Shown one piece after another: positions 33,668 through 44,648 of a stretch of 64,000 nucleotides of DNA (position 1 is the stretch's first letter; every line of letters starts with the position of its first letter). This DNA is from Paractinoplanes tereljensis (GTDB lineage Bacteria; Actinomycetota; Actinomycetes; Mycobacteriales; Micromonosporaceae). The DNA lies in the NCBI RefSeq assembly GCF_016862435.1, contig NZ_BOMY01000034.1:248001-312000 (forward strand), given 5' to 3'. Both the position numbers and the translations under genes were made by a program. The notes below the pieces were generated by a model. That model had not been told where the DNA came from. It did no database searches and saw nothing but the letters and a program-made list of their open reading frames with translations.

Positions 33668-35049
33668 TAGTTCTGGATCACCGTCGCTGTTCCGGTCGCC
33701 GAGGACCAGACGATCGCGCCGTGCAGGAAGTCGTTGCGGTAGCCGCCCGCCACGACGTACTCATCGCTTGTGGGCGCGCCGAGCGCGCTGCTCATCGCCC
33801 CAAGCGAGAGATATTTGGTCAGGATCCCGCCGTGCACCTCGTGCGCGCCGGTGCCGCTCGTCCAGTAGATGTTGCCGCCCTGGAACTGCGAGCCGTAACC
33901 GCCGGTCAGTTTGGTCTCGTCGGAGCGCGGATAACCCAAGAAGCCGGCTTCGCCGTTCAAGGACCACCATTTGGTACGGATACCGCCCTGCACCGAGTGC
34001 GCGCCGGTCGCCGCCACCCAGTAGATCGAGCCGCCCTGGAAGTGGTTGAACCAGCCGCCACCGGCTCCCGCCGTCTCGTCGGACGTCGGGAAGGCCAGCA
34101 CCGAGGTGACAGTGCCCAGCGCCCGGTACTTGGTCAGGATCGCGCCCCGGACGAACCGGGTGCCGCCGGCCGGCGAGTAGTAGATCCGGCCACCCTGGAA
34201 CCACTGCACCGCGGTGGCGGCGGTGGTCGCGTCGAGCTCACCGGTGGTGGCCGCGCCGAACACCGACGACGCCCCGCCGGCGGCCAGGTATTTGCCCCGG
34301 ATCAGGCCGCGGGTGACCGCCTGCCAGGGGCTGACGAAGCCGTACCCCATGCCCTTCAGCTTGTCGATGATCTGCTGAAGGTGGCCCGGATCGCTGGACG
34401 GCGTCGACACGTGCATCACGATGATCGTGCCCGGAACCGTGAAGCGATCGATCCGGTCGCTCACCGTCGGCCAATCCGCCGCCTGGTAACCGGTCGTGTC
34501 GAAGGTCCAGTCCAGGTTGACGTAGAAGCCCCGGGCGGCCAGGTCCCGGTTGAGCCCCGCGTCCAGGTAACCGGACCGGTACGGCGCCCGGAACCAGCCG
34601 GCCGAGCTGACGCCCGCGGCCCGGAAGGCCGCCTCGGACCGATCCAGCTGATCCCAGCGCTGCGCCTGGGTCAGGGTCATGAAGTCCGGGTGGCTGTAAC
34701 TGTGGTTGATGATCTTGTGGCCGGCCGCGACCACCCGTCGCGCGTCGGCCGGGTTCTGCTCGGCGAACCGTCCGGTCATCCCGAACCCACCGGTGATGCC
34801 GTTGGCCGCGAGCACCTGCAGCACGGTCTCGAAGTTGGCCCTGCTGACCGCCTGCTCGGCGGCGGTGCCGGTGCGCCAGTCCAGGTCGAAGGTCAGGCTG
34901 GCCACGTTGGTGGTGTCGTAGCCACGGGTGAACACCTGTGCCTGAACGGGCGTGGTGTCCGAGGCGACGGCCGGCGCCGCCGCGGTGACGGCAACGGCAA
35001 CCACCAGGGCCGGCACGGTCACGAGTCTGCGTAATCGTCGCACTTCCAC
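33667..35049 (-). CDS. Secreted polysaccharide deacetylase (NodB) with LGFP repeats
   Basis: A 460-residue exported protein: signal peptide 1 to about 29, NodB deacetylase about 48-245 with TFDLDW (D55 base, D57 metal) and HSYSH (metal H116 and H120), then about four LGFP-type repeats (265-455; pattern LG-x-P-T/R-SDE-x-x-x-GG-x-x-x-x-FQGG-x-IYW). LGFP repeats tether proteins to the cell envelope, so it likely modifies peptidoglycan or another envelope glycan. GTG 35049 is chosen because GGAGGTGA stands 5 nt upstream; an earlier GTG lies inside that site. Confidence 0.9.
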   Translation of the reverse strand: MEVRRLRRLVTVPALVVAVAVTAAAPAVASDTTPVQAQVFTRGYDTTNVASLTFDLDWRTGTAAEQAVSRANFETVLQVLAANGITGGFGMTGRFAEQNPADARRVVAAGHKIINHSYSHPDFMTLTQAQRWDQLDRSEAAFRAAGVSSAGWFRAPYRSGYLDAGLNRDLAARGFYVNLDWTFDTTGYQAADWPTVSDRIDRFTVPGTIIVMHVSTPSSDPGHLQQIIDKLKGMGYGFVSPWQAVTRGLIRGKYLAAGGASSVFGAATTGELDATTAATAVQWFQGGRIYYSPAGGTRFVRGAILTKYRALGTVTSVLAFPTSDETAGAGGGWFNHFQGGSIYWVAATGAHSVQGGIRTKWWSLNGEAGFLGYPRSDETKLTGGYGSQFQGGNIYWTSGTGAHEVHGGILTKYLSLGAMSSALGAPTSDEYVVAGGYRNDFLHGAIVWSSATGTATVIQN

Positions 35050-35064
35050 GGATCTCACCTCCGT

Positions 35065-35087
35065 GCGCGGGCGTCGGTCGCCCGCGC
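35065..35087 (-). terminator. Hairpin between WS/DGAT and deacetylase genes
   Basis: Nine-base perfect arms GCGCGGGCG/CGCCCGCGC with a 5-nt loop, 1 nt past the WS/DGAT stop and directly before the ribosome site of the deacetylase. It can end the first transcript or attenuate read-through. Confidence 0.55.
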
Positions 35088-35088
35088 C

Positions 35089-36501
35089 TCACCCTTCACC
35101 ATGAGGGGTGCTCGCAATGGAGCTGAACTCGCCCGACAGCAGCTCACCGAGCCGGTCAAGGTCCGGGCAGCGATCCGGGTCGGCGACCACGGTGACCACC
35201 AGTTCGTCGAGGTAGGACAACGCCACGAAACTCACGGTCAGGTTGCCGCCCCCACCCACGACAACCGGAATCATCGCGCGCACCCGCACCCCGCCGAGAC
35301 ACACCGCGCGATCCGGCCCCCGGAGGTGGCTGACCAGGGTGTGCAGCCGCCGCTGCCGCCTCATGTACCAGCGATATCCCCCCATCCGCGCAAACAGCCG
35401 AAACCATCCGCCCAGGACGGTGACCGGCGAAGGCCCGGCGGCCTCAGCCCGGCGCCCTCGAACCTCAGCCGCAACAAGCGCGAGCCGCCCGGCGCGCGCA
35501 CCGCCGGCCGGAACAGCGACCACCAGCGGACTACTCGCGTTCCCAGCAGACACCTCAGCCGGCCGCAGTGTCTTGGCCGATCCCAGCGCCCCAGCCAGGT
35601 GCGACGAGCTAGCCGAGCCGGGCGTTCCGGCCGGGTGAGGCATGCCGACCGGCACCGCTATGGCGACGGTGTCGAGGGTTTCGCCTCGCTCCTCGACCAG
35701 GTGGCGCAGGGCGTCGGCCACCGCTACCAGCAGGGCGGCGTTCACTCCGGCGTCGTTCCGGTGGGCGGCCTCCCGCAGGCCGGCGAGAGAGGCCCGGACC
35801 ACGACGGCCCGGCGGCGGGCAGTGGTGGGTCGCAGCAGAGAGCTGGGCGGGAGGCGCCCGGGGTTGAGACCGCCACCGGCGGCCAGAGCGATCCGCAGCC
35901 GCCGCAGCCGGGCCGGTTGCGCCCGCAGCGCGGCGGCCCGATCTCGCCAGGCGCCGGCCGCAAGATGCCATGCCGCCGGCCGGGAAGAAGGCGGCCGGCG
36001 AAGGGACAGAGCCGGCAGAAGCAGGGAGGAGGGCGAGGACGGCACCGGTTCGGCCGGGTCGAGGAGCCGGCCGAGCACGGCAAGCCCGCCGAGGCCGTCG
36101 CTGAGGGCATGGTGGACGACCAGCAGAAGAACGCACCCGCCGCCGGTGAGCACGGCCCGCCACAGCGGCCGGTCGCGCGGCAACGGCCGCACCACCCACG
36201 GCATCAGCGAGTCGATCACGGCCGGCACCGCGCCCGCAGGTGGGCCGTCTACCGCATGGAAGTGGCGCTCGATGGCGAAATTCTCATCGTTGGACCAGAT
36301 CGGTGGGCCGCAGGCCGGTGGGGTGCGGAGCAGCCGCTGGCGCAGCCGGGGCACCGCCGTCACCCGCTCGGCCAGCAGCCGGGCACAGGTGGTCGCCGAC
36401 AGCGGCCGGTCAAGGATCAGCGCGACGGCCAGCTGCTCCGGGACCGGGCCGCGGTCGATGGCGAGGAAGGCGAGGTCGGCATCGCTCGCGCGCTCGATCA
36501 C
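35089..36501 (-). CDS. Wax ester synthase/diacylglycerol acyltransferase (WS/DGAT)
   Basis: A 470-residue acyltransferase with the catalytic HHxxxDG motif (VVHHALSDGLGG, near residue 130), the N-terminal SDADLAFLAIDRG and the C-terminal LVSHLRGPD and SFVALSYLDELVVTVVADP blocks. Such enzymes make triacylglycerol or wax esters from acyl-CoA for storage; the mycobacterial homologue Tgs1 belongs to the DosR regulon. The middle (about 240-370) is Ala/Pro-rich and longer than usual. GTG start with GAGGAA. A perfect DosR-like box lies 39-52 bp upstream. Confidence 0.87.
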   Translation of the reverse strand: MIERASDADLAFLAIDRGPVPEQLAVALILDRPLSATTCARLLAERVTAVPRLRQRLLRTPPACGPPIWSNDENFAIERHFHAVDGPPAGAVPAVIDSLMPWVVRPLPRDRPLWRAVLTGGGCVLLLVVHHALSDGLGGLAVLGRLLDPAEPVPSSPSSLLLPALSLRRPPSSRPAAWHLAAGAWRDRAAALRAQPARLRRLRIALAAGGGLNPGRLPPSSLLRPTTARRRAVVVRASLAGLREAAHRNDAGVNAALLVAVADALRHLVEERGETLDTVAIAVPVGMPHPAGTPGSASSSHLAGALGSAKTLRPAEVSAGNASSPLVVAVPAGGARAGRLALVAAEVRGRRAEAAGPSPVTVLGGWFRLFARMGGYRWYMRRQRRLHTLVSHLRGPDRAVCLGGVRVRAMIPVVVGGGGNLTVSFVALSYLDELVVTVVADPDRCPDLDRLGELLSGEFSSIASTPHGEG

Positions 36502-36539
36502 AATTCCTCACGGTAGGGCGGCACCGGCCCGCGCCGGCA

Positions 36540-36553
36540 GGGCCGGAAGACCC
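36540..36553. promoter_or_regulatory. DosR-like box before WS/DGAT gene
   Basis: GGGCCGGAAGACCC fits GGGNCNNNNGNCCC at every fixed position. A related right half-site, GGCCC (36526-36530), lies 23 bp closer to the gene. The box also precedes the divergent NTF2-like gene at 36610. Confidence 0.55.
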
Positions 36554-36609
36554 GGCACCGCCGGTAATTGCAGTGCGGGACGGGGGCAGAGGTGCGAAGC
36601 TGCCCGATC

Positions 36610-36999
36610 ATGACGGGGAATCAAGAAACATTCGGCGCGGCGGTTGAGCGGCATCTGGCCGCGGTGACCGGGCGCGACCTGGACGGCTATCTCGCTACCG
36701 TGCACGAGGACGTCTCGCTGGTGCAGCTCAACGGGCGGATCATCGCCGGGCGGGCGGCGGTTGGCGAGTTTCATAAGGACTGGTTCGAGGATCCGGACTG
36801 GAGCTGGCGGCTCACACCGCTGCACAGCAATGCCACCGGCGAGACCGGGGTCGCGCTGTTCGCCGTTGACTACCACGACCTTGATCAGGACGGTAAGCCC
36901 TACAGCCTGCGTTACCTGCTCGGGCTTACCTTTGCCCGCCTCGACGCCGGGTGGCTGCTGGTGCACGACCAGAACACGCCGGCGCCGAGCACGGACTGA
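36610..36999 (+). CDS. NTF2/SnoaL-like protein
   Basis: A 129-residue cone-shaped NTF2-like protein (AAVERHLAAVTGRDLDGYLATVHEDVSLV, in part; GRAAVGEFHKDWFEDPDW). The fold serves as small-molecule isomerase, hydrolase or binding domain. It is divergent from the WS/DGAT gene and may share its control region. ATG 36610 is preferred over an upstream start that would add an unrelated basic stretch. No catalytic residues can be assigned. Confidence 0.75.
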   Translation: MTGNQETFGAAVERHLAAVTGRDLDGYLATVHEDVSLVQLNGRIIAGRAAVGEFHKDWFEDPDWSWRLTPLHSNATGETGVALFAVDYHDLDQDGKPYSLRYLLGLTFARLDAGWLLVHDQNTPAPSTD

Positions 37000-37004
37000 G
37001 CGGG

Positions 37005-37412
37005 TCAGGAACCGAGGACGTCGACCATCCACTGGATGCCGAACTTGTCCTTGACCTGGCCGAAAATGTCGCCCCACATCTGCTTCTCGAACGGCACGTG
37101 CACCTCGCCGCCCTCGGCCAACTTGTCCCAGATGGCTTCCAGGCCCTCGCCCGGGTCGCCGCTGAGGCTGACCGTGATGTTGTTGCCGGGGTTGAGGGTC
37201 ATGCCGGGGGCGGTGTCGGAGGCCATCAGGTGATAGCCCTGGGGCGACAGCAGGTTGGCGTGCATCACGAGGTCGGCCACGGCGGGGTCGGGGTTGCCGA
37301 ACTCGCCGAACGTGCTGACCTTCAGCTCGCCGCCGAGGACGGACTGGTAGAACTCCATGGCTTGGCGGGCGTTGCCGTCGAAGGTCAGGTACGGGTTGAG
37401 CTGAGACGCCAT
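37005..37412 (-). CDS. VOC-family (PhnB/glyoxalase-like) protein
   Basis: A 135-residue protein of the PhnB-like VOC superfamily: LNPYLTFDGNARQAMEFYQ, LGGELKVSTFGEFG, HANLLSPQGYHLMASD, MWGDIFGQVKDKFGIQW. The paired beta-alpha-beta-beta-beta modules can hold a metal. Substrate unknown. It converges on the NTF2-like gene with a 5-bp gap. Confidence 0.85.
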   Translation of the reverse strand: MASQLNPYLTFDGNARQAMEFYQSVLGGELKVSTFGEFGNPDPAVADLVMHANLLSPQGYHLMASDTAPGMTLNPGNNITVSLSGDPGEGLEAIWDKLAEGGEVHVPFEKQMWGDIFGQVKDKFGIQWMVDVLGS

Positions 37413-37476
37413 CGCAGGCTCCCTTGGCTGTGACTTGTCCTGTCACGGCCGAACTTAGACCCACCCACCGACAAAA

Positions 37477-37509
37477 ACGCCCGGGAGAGCGACAAGCTCC
37501 CCCGGGCGT
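37477..37509 (-). terminator. Intrinsic terminator of ppdK
   Basis: Fourteen-base arms (37477-37490 and 37496-37509) pair at 13 positions with a 5-nt loop; on the minus strand the stem is followed by TTTTTGTC. It begins 12 nt after the ppdK stop. Confidence 0.88.
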
Positions 37510-37521
37510 GCATAACAAATC

Positions 37522-40203
<2,682 letters not shown>

Positions 40204-40379
40204 GCCAGCCACCTCCGGTTTTGAATCCGCGGCCGAACTGGTTTCTGCCCCGCGATTCGTAAGGCTATGCAGACCTGGACCGAATAGTTAACCGGTAGGT
40301 GGGGTTTTCCACAGGCCTACGCCGTCTCGTGTTCGGGAAGCGCTCTCTCCGCGCAGTTCCGCGCAAACCGGCGGGCGAG

Positions 40380-40385
40380 TAGCCT
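40380..40385 (+). promoter_or_regulatory. Leaderless -10 box TAGCCT
   Basis: TAGCCT lies 7 nt before the ATG at 40393; no ribosome site. Confidence 0.5.
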
Positions 40386-40392
40386 GACGGCG

Positions 40393-40869
40393 ATGATGGG
40401 ACTTCGGCATCGGAGCGAGCAGCGCCTGCGCGGCATCCGAGTCCCTGCGCCCTTCGACCTCGATGCATTCTGCGGCGAGGTGGCCGCCCGCCGCGGGCGC
40501 CCGCTGATCCGCCGCCCGATCCCGGGGCTGAGCGCCGAGGCGCCGTGCGGCATGTGGATCGCCACCGACTCGGCCGACCACGTCTTCTACGACCCGGGCA
40601 CGTCGCCGCTGCACGCCGAGCACATCGTGCTGCACGAGCTCGCGCACATCCTGAGCGGGCACGCCGGCGCCGACGGCACCCTGGCCCGGCTCTTCCCCGA
40701 CCTCGACCCGGCCACCGTCCGCCGGGTGCTGGGCCGGGTCAGCTACACCACCGCCCAGGAACGGGAGGCCGAGATGATGGCCTCGCTGATCCGGGGCCGC
40801 TCCGCCCCGGCGCCGCGCACCACCCTCGGCCGGGTCGCCGACGCGTTCGGCTTCGTCGAACCACGATGA
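40393..40869 (+). CDS. HEXXH metallopeptidase-like protein (ImmA/IrrE-like)
   Basis: A 158-residue protein with HELAH at residues 81-85 in the context IVLHELAHILSGH, the zinc motif of the ImmA/IrrE-like family (often labelled toxin component). The C-terminal part (YTTAQEREAEMMASLIRG) supplies the conserved EAExxA-like helix. Such proteases cleave XRE-type repressors. The stop overlaps the ATG of the membrane protein (ATGA), and an XRE regulator follows on the other strand, so the three probably form a regulatory module. Transcript is predicted leaderless. Confidence 0.83.
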   Translation: MMGLRHRSEQRLRGIRVPAPFDLDAFCGEVAARRGRPLIRRPIPGLSAEAPCGMWIATDSADHVFYDPGTSPLHAEHIVLHELAHILSGHAGADGTLARLFPDLDPATVRRVLGRVSYTTAQEREAEMMASLIRGRSAPAPRTTLGRVADAFGFVEPR

Positions 40870-41909
40870 TCCTGTCGGTCACGCTGCTCGTCCTGCTCTG
40901 GGGCGTGGTGGTGGCCCGGCTGCCGACGCTGTGGCGCGATGCCCGGCAGCGGGCGTTCTGGGCGACGGTCTTCACGCTCACGTTGATCAAGACGATCGTG
41001 CTGCTGTGGCCGGCCACGCCACTGCTGGTGCCCAACCTTCTGGGCGTGCTCACGGCGTACTTCCTGCTCTGCTTCCTGTCTTTGCTCTCGGGTCGTGGTC
41101 TGCGGAAATGGCACCTCGCGCTGACGGTCGCGGTGCTGGCGATCCTGGTCGCGCTGGCCGGCGATATCGAGCTTGACGGCGACCTGTCCGCAAGAACCAT
41201 TGCCTACTGGGTCGTCCTTGAAGGGTTCCTGGGAACGGTGCTGGTCACGACCACCGTGCTGTTCTGGTCGGTGGCCAAGGAGGCACCGCCCGGACTCCCC
41301 CGCCTCGGGCTGCGGGCGATCTCGGCCGGCACCGCGATGGTCGCGCTCTACGCGGCGATCAAGACCGGGCTGATCCTGGGAGCGCCGCGCACCGACTTCG
41401 ACCGGTTCGAGAAGTGGGCGCTCTACCTGCAGGGTGGTGGCACGCTGATCGCGGTGGCGGGCGCGTGCGTGCCGGCCGCCCGCCGGTCCCGGGCGATCCT
41501 CGGCGCGTACTGGTCGCTGCTGGTCCTGCGGCCACTGTGGAAGGCCATGCGGGACGCGTTCCCGGAGGTCATCCTGTTCACCCCGCGCCGGGCGGTGTTC
41601 GAGCTGGCCGGCGTCGACGACGTGCACCTGCGCCTGTACCGGCGGGTGATCGAGATCCGGGACGGGATGCTGGCGCTGCGCCCTTACCTGGCGGCCGGCC
41701 CGACAGCGGAGGGCGACCCGGCCCGGGCGGAGGCCGCCGCGATAGCCGAGGCACTCCGGCGCCACACAAAAGGGACAAAAGCCAAGCAGGGCGGTACGTT
41801 TGCCGAGGTCGGTCCCGAGATGAGCGACGAGGTCGCGTGGCTGAGCCGGGTGAGCCGGGCCTTTACGGGCGCTGCTCGGACTCCCACACCTTCCGGATCA
41901 GCTCGGTGA
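40866..41909 (+). CDS. MAB_1171c-type multi-pass membrane protein
   Basis: A 347-residue protein with about seven N-terminal membrane helices (residues 1 to about 225, e.g. ILSVTLLVLLWGVVVARL, NLLGVLTAYFLLCFLSLL). A cytosolic C-terminal domain of about 120 residues follows, starting at YWSLLVLRPLWKAMRDAFPEV and containing RLYRRVIEIRDGMLALRPYL. This architecture is found in MAB_1171c-family putative transporters of actinomycetes, usually next to HEXXH and XRE genes. Transport has not been shown as far as I know; a sensor role is equally likely. The 3' end overlaps the convergent XRE gene by 47 bp. Confidence 0.8.
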   Translation: MILSVTLLVLLWGVVVARLPTLWRDARQRAFWATVFTLTLIKTIVLLWPATPLLVPNLLGVLTAYFLLCFLSLLSGRGLRKWHLALTVAVLAILVALAGDIELDGDLSARTIAYWVVLEGFLGTVLVTTTVLFWSVAKEAPPGLPRLGLRAISAGTAMVALYAAIKTGLILGAPRTDFDRFEKWALYLQGGGTLIAVAGACVPAARRSRAILGAYWSLLVLRPLWKAMRDAFPEVILFTPRRAVFELAGVDDVHLRLYRRVIEIRDGMLALRPYLAAGPTAEGDPARAEAAAIAEALRRHTKGTKAKQGGTFAEVGPEMSDEVAWLSRVSRAFTGAARTPTPSGSAR

Positions 41910-42264
41910 TGGTCTCCCGGCCGCGTGGCGACACGTCGGCCGCGCGCAGCGCGATCTCGGTGACCCCGGCGTCGCGGATGGTCTGCAGCAGCTCAAGTTG
42001 AGCGTCGACCCGGCGGGTCTGCTCGTCGTCGAGGAAATAGGCGACCGGCACGCCGAAGTAGGTGGCCAGCGCGGTCAGGTGCGCGACGGTCGGGTTGTCG
42101 CGGCGGCCGGTGCGCAGCTGCCAGATGTAGGTGTGCGAGATCTGCACGCCCTGATCCCGGCGAATCGCCTCGGCGACCGCCATGTAGCTCGGTTCCGCCT
42201 GGCCCGCGGCGCGGACCCGGCGGAACAACCCGTCGAGCTTGCCGGTGATGGAGAAGGCGCCCAC
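41863..42264 (-). CDS. XRE-family helix-turn-helix regulator
   Basis: A 133-residue DNA-binding protein. The HTH covers about residues 5-75 (KLDGLFRRVRAAGQ, YMAVAEAIRRDQGVQISHTY, IWQLRTGRRDNPTVAHLTAL) and the end ALATYFGVPVAYFLDD is typical of this regulator group in Streptomyces and relatives. GTG 42264 is chosen for its GGGGAGGAGG site 5 nt upstream. Convergent with the membrane protein and divergent from the P450. A natural substrate candidate for the HEXXH protein. Confidence 0.83.
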   Translation of the reverse strand: MGAFSITGKLDGLFRRVRAAGQAEPSYMAVAEAIRRDQGVQISHTYIWQLRTGRRDNPTVAHLTALATYFGVPVAYFLDDEQTRRVDAQLELLQTIRDAGVTEIALRAADVSPRGRETITELIRKVWESEQRP

Positions 42265-42430
42265 CACGCCCTCCTCCCCGTGTGAAGGTGCTTCATTCTG
42301 ACGCCCATGAGCAAGAACGCGCGACCCCGCGTTCGTGCACATCCCCCGATGTAGGGCGTCATAAACTGTGGTTGATGAGACCGAGCTGAGCCTAGGCCAC
42401 ACGTTCCCGCCGCTCAACCCCCTGACCGGG

Positions 42431-42436
42431 TAGCGT
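42431..42436 (+). promoter_or_regulatory. Leaderless -10 box TAGCGT
   Basis: TAGCGT lies 7 nt before the GTG at 42444. Confidence 0.45.
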
Positions 42437-42443
42437 CGGCCGG

Positions 42444-43631
42444 GTGGTGGACATTGTGGAGGGACCCGAGGTTTCGGCACTGCTCGACGAATTGACAACG
42501 TTAACTGGCCGCGACAATCCGTACCCGCGCTACCAGCGCCTTCGCGAGATCTCCCCGGTGGTGCGGGCCGACGACAACGCCCTGGTGGTGACCCGGCACG
42601 CGGACTGCGCGGCGGTCACCCGCGACCCGAAACTGGGGCACATGCCGGCCCACATGCTGGCCTTCGCCGGCCTGCCCGACTGGGATGACCATCCGGCCCT
42701 GCATCAACTCTTCACCAGCATGCTGGCGCTCAACCCGCCCGATCACACCCGGCTGCGGCGGCTCGTCAGCTCAGCTTTCACCGCCCGCCGGGTGCAGGCG
42801 CTGCGGCCGGCGATCGAGCGGATGGTCGACGACCTGCTGGCTGAGCTGAGCGGCCCGGCCGACTTCATCGCGGCGTTCGCGTTCCCGCTGCCGGTCAACG
42901 TGATCGGCGAACTGCTCGGCGTCCCCGAGCCGGACCGAGCCCAGTTCCAGACCCTGGTAAGAGACTGGTCGGGGCTGCTCGACGTGATTACTCCGGAGGT
43001 GATCGCCAAGGCCGACCCGGCCGCCGTGACCATGCGCGCCTACCTGGCCGAACTGGCCGCCAAGCGACGAAAAGACCCGAAGGACGACCTGCTCAGCGCG
43101 CTGGTGGACACCGACCTCACCGAGGACGAGCTGCTCACGATGGCCCTGCTGCTGTTCGCGGCCGGTTTCGAAACCACCACCAACCTCCTCGCGAACGGCC
43201 TGGTGGCCCTGCTGGACCGCCCCGACCAGATCCCCGCGCTGCTCGCCGACCCGGCCACCGCAACCGAGGAGTTGCTGCGCTTCGACTCGCCGGTCCAGCT
43301 GGTAGCCCGGGTGGCCTGGGAGGAGACCACCATCGGCGGAGTCTCGATCGAGCCGGGCGACCGGGTGGTCGCCTACCTGGGCGCCGGCAACCGCGACCCG
43401 GAGCGCTTCAACCACCCGGACCAGCTGGATCTGTCCAGATCAGACAACGCCCCACTGTCCTTCGGCGGCGGAATTCACTACTGCCTAGGCGCGCCCCTGG
43501 CGCGCCTGGAGGCCCAGGTGGCCTTCCCCGCGCTCCTGTCCCGCTTCCCAGGTGTACGCCGTGACGGCGCCCCCGACCGCAGAAACAGCCTGACGATCCG
43601 CGGCTTCACGTCCCTGCCAGTCATCTTCTAG
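42444..43631 (+). CDS. Cytochrome P450
   Basis: A 395-residue class I bacterial P450 with all motifs: I-helix LLFAAGFETTTNLL (near 235), ExxR in EELLRFDSP (near 275) and haem loop LSFGGGIHYCLGAPLARLEA (Cys near 350). It needs an external ferredoxin and reductase, none of which is adjacent. The substrate is unknown. Its position beside the HEXXH/MAB_1171c/XRE set recurs in actinomycetes and suggests control by that module; this is inference. Confidence 0.92.
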   Translation: MVDIVEGPEVSALLDELTTLTGRDNPYPRYQRLREISPVVRADDNALVVTRHADCAAVTRDPKLGHMPAHMLAFAGLPDWDDHPALHQLFTSMLALNPPDHTRLRRLVSSAFTARRVQALRPAIERMVDDLLAELSGPADFIAAFAFPLPVNVIGELLGVPEPDRAQFQTLVRDWSGLLDVITPEVIAKADPAAVTMRAYLAELAAKRRKDPKDDLLSALVDTDLTEDELLTMALLLFAAGFETTTNLLANGLVALLDRPDQIPALLADPATATEELLRFDSPVQLVARVAWEETTIGGVSIEPGDRVVAYLGAGNRDPERFNHPDQLDLSRSDNAPLSFGGGIHYCLGAPLARLEAQVAFPALLSRFPGVRRDGAPDRRNSLTIRGFTSLPVIF

Positions 43632-43688
43632 CAACCAGCAGCCGAGGCGCAGCCAACGCGCGAAGCGCAACCACCGCACCGTGGGGTT

Positions 43689-43709
43689 TCAGGGGGCTCG
43701 GCCCCCTGA
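43689..43709. terminator. First hairpin after P450
   Basis: Nine-base perfect arms TCAGGGGGC/GCCCCCTGA with a 3-nt loop between convergent P450 and lipoprotein genes. Confidence 0.6.
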
Positions 43710-43719
43710 GTAGATATGC

Positions 43720-43762
43720 GAAGCGCCCCCGGTCCGCGCTTTTTGCGGACAGGGGGCGCTTC
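43720..43762. terminator. Large bidirectional hairpin terminator
   Basis: Outer arms GAAGCGCCCCC and GGGGGCGCTTC (43720-43730, 43752-43762) enclose inner arms TCCGC/GCGGA with a T-rich loop. It can serve both converging genes. Confidence 0.75.
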
Positions 43763-43845
43763 AAGCTAGCGCGCCGCTGCGAATTCCACGGGGGAAGAAC
43801 TCGCAACGGCGCATGCCGAACATTAGACGAGAGCGACGCGGCTGT

Positions 43846-44529
43846 CTATCCCACTCGCTGCACAACCGTGCCAACGAGTTTCTGCCAGTCCGCGTCGAAC
43901 TGCGATCCGGTGCTGGCGTTGTTCAGCTGATAGATCGCGTACGCATCGACGAGCACCACATTCGTCCGCTGGATGACGGTCACCGCGGTGTCGGCCGAGC
44001 CCGGGTGCGACGCCTCGTACTTCTTGTGCCGGATCACCGTGAACCCGGCCCAGTTGTCCTGCTTCAGCGGCTGCTGCTGCACCGTCTCGGTGTAGGCCGG
44101 CTCGTTGCGCTCGTCGTTCTCGACCGCGGCCACCGACAGGTTGCCCTGGCACTGGTCGGCGATCGCCTTGAGCCCGGTCATCGCCGCGTCGGCGCTCGCC
44201 TTGTCGGCATAGACCAGGGCGATCTGCTCGAGCGTCTGCGCGCCCTTGTCCCCCTCGTCGACAAGTGGCGACGCGACGACCTGCCCGCCCGGCGGCACCT
44301 CGGGCGCGGCGGTGGTGCCGCCGCAGATGCTGACCAGCTGGTCGGGGTCGGCGCTCTCCTCGGGTGCCCGCCAGGTCGGCCCGACGTCGGCCGCCTGCAG
44401 CAGGGCACCGCGCATGGTGGTGATGGAGATGTTCGACGTGTCCGGCTTCTCGCCGTCGTCGGAGCTGCAGCCGGCGGCCAGCCCGAGGGCGCAGAGGGCG
44501 GTGACGGCGACTCTCCCGGTCCTGAACAT
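43846..44529 (-). CDS. Lipoprotein with sensor-like domain
   Basis: A 227-residue predicted lipoprotein. The signal ends in lipobox LAAGC (Cys21), followed by an acidic linker and a domain of about 190 residues with two further cysteines (SICGG and DQCQG). The pattern ALLQAADVGPTW and QTNxxVxDxY-like strands recall actinobacterial sensor domain-containing lipoproteins related to the PknH extracellular domain. ATG 44529 is preceded by AAGGATG. Divergent from glcDEF. Function unknown. Confidence 0.75.
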   Translation of the reverse strand: MFRTGRVAVTALCALGLAAGCSSDDGEKPDTSNISITTMRGALLQAADVGPTWRAPEESADPDQLVSICGGTTAAPEVPPGGQVVASPLVDEGDKGAQTLEQIALVYADKASADAAMTGLKAIADQCQGNLSVAAVENDERNEPAYTETVQQQPLKQDNWAGFTVIRHKKYEASHPGSADTAVTVIQRTNVVLVDAYAIYQLNNASTGSQFDADWQKLVGTVVQRVG

Positions 44530-44609
44530 CGGGCCATCCTTGCAGAAGATCCTCGGGGCGCCGACTGAAGTACGCACGGTGACCTGGTGACCGGCGGACC
44601 GTGGTCGAT

Positions 44610-44615
44610 TAGGTT
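44610..44615 (+). promoter_or_regulatory. Possible -10 box of glcDEF
   Basis: TAGGTT lies 33 nt before the glcD GTG, with TGACCG at 44588-44593 as a weak -35, 16 bp spacing. Confidence 0.3.
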
Positions 44616-44648
44616 GGCGGGAAAGGACCGACCGGCGAGGAGGCCGCG

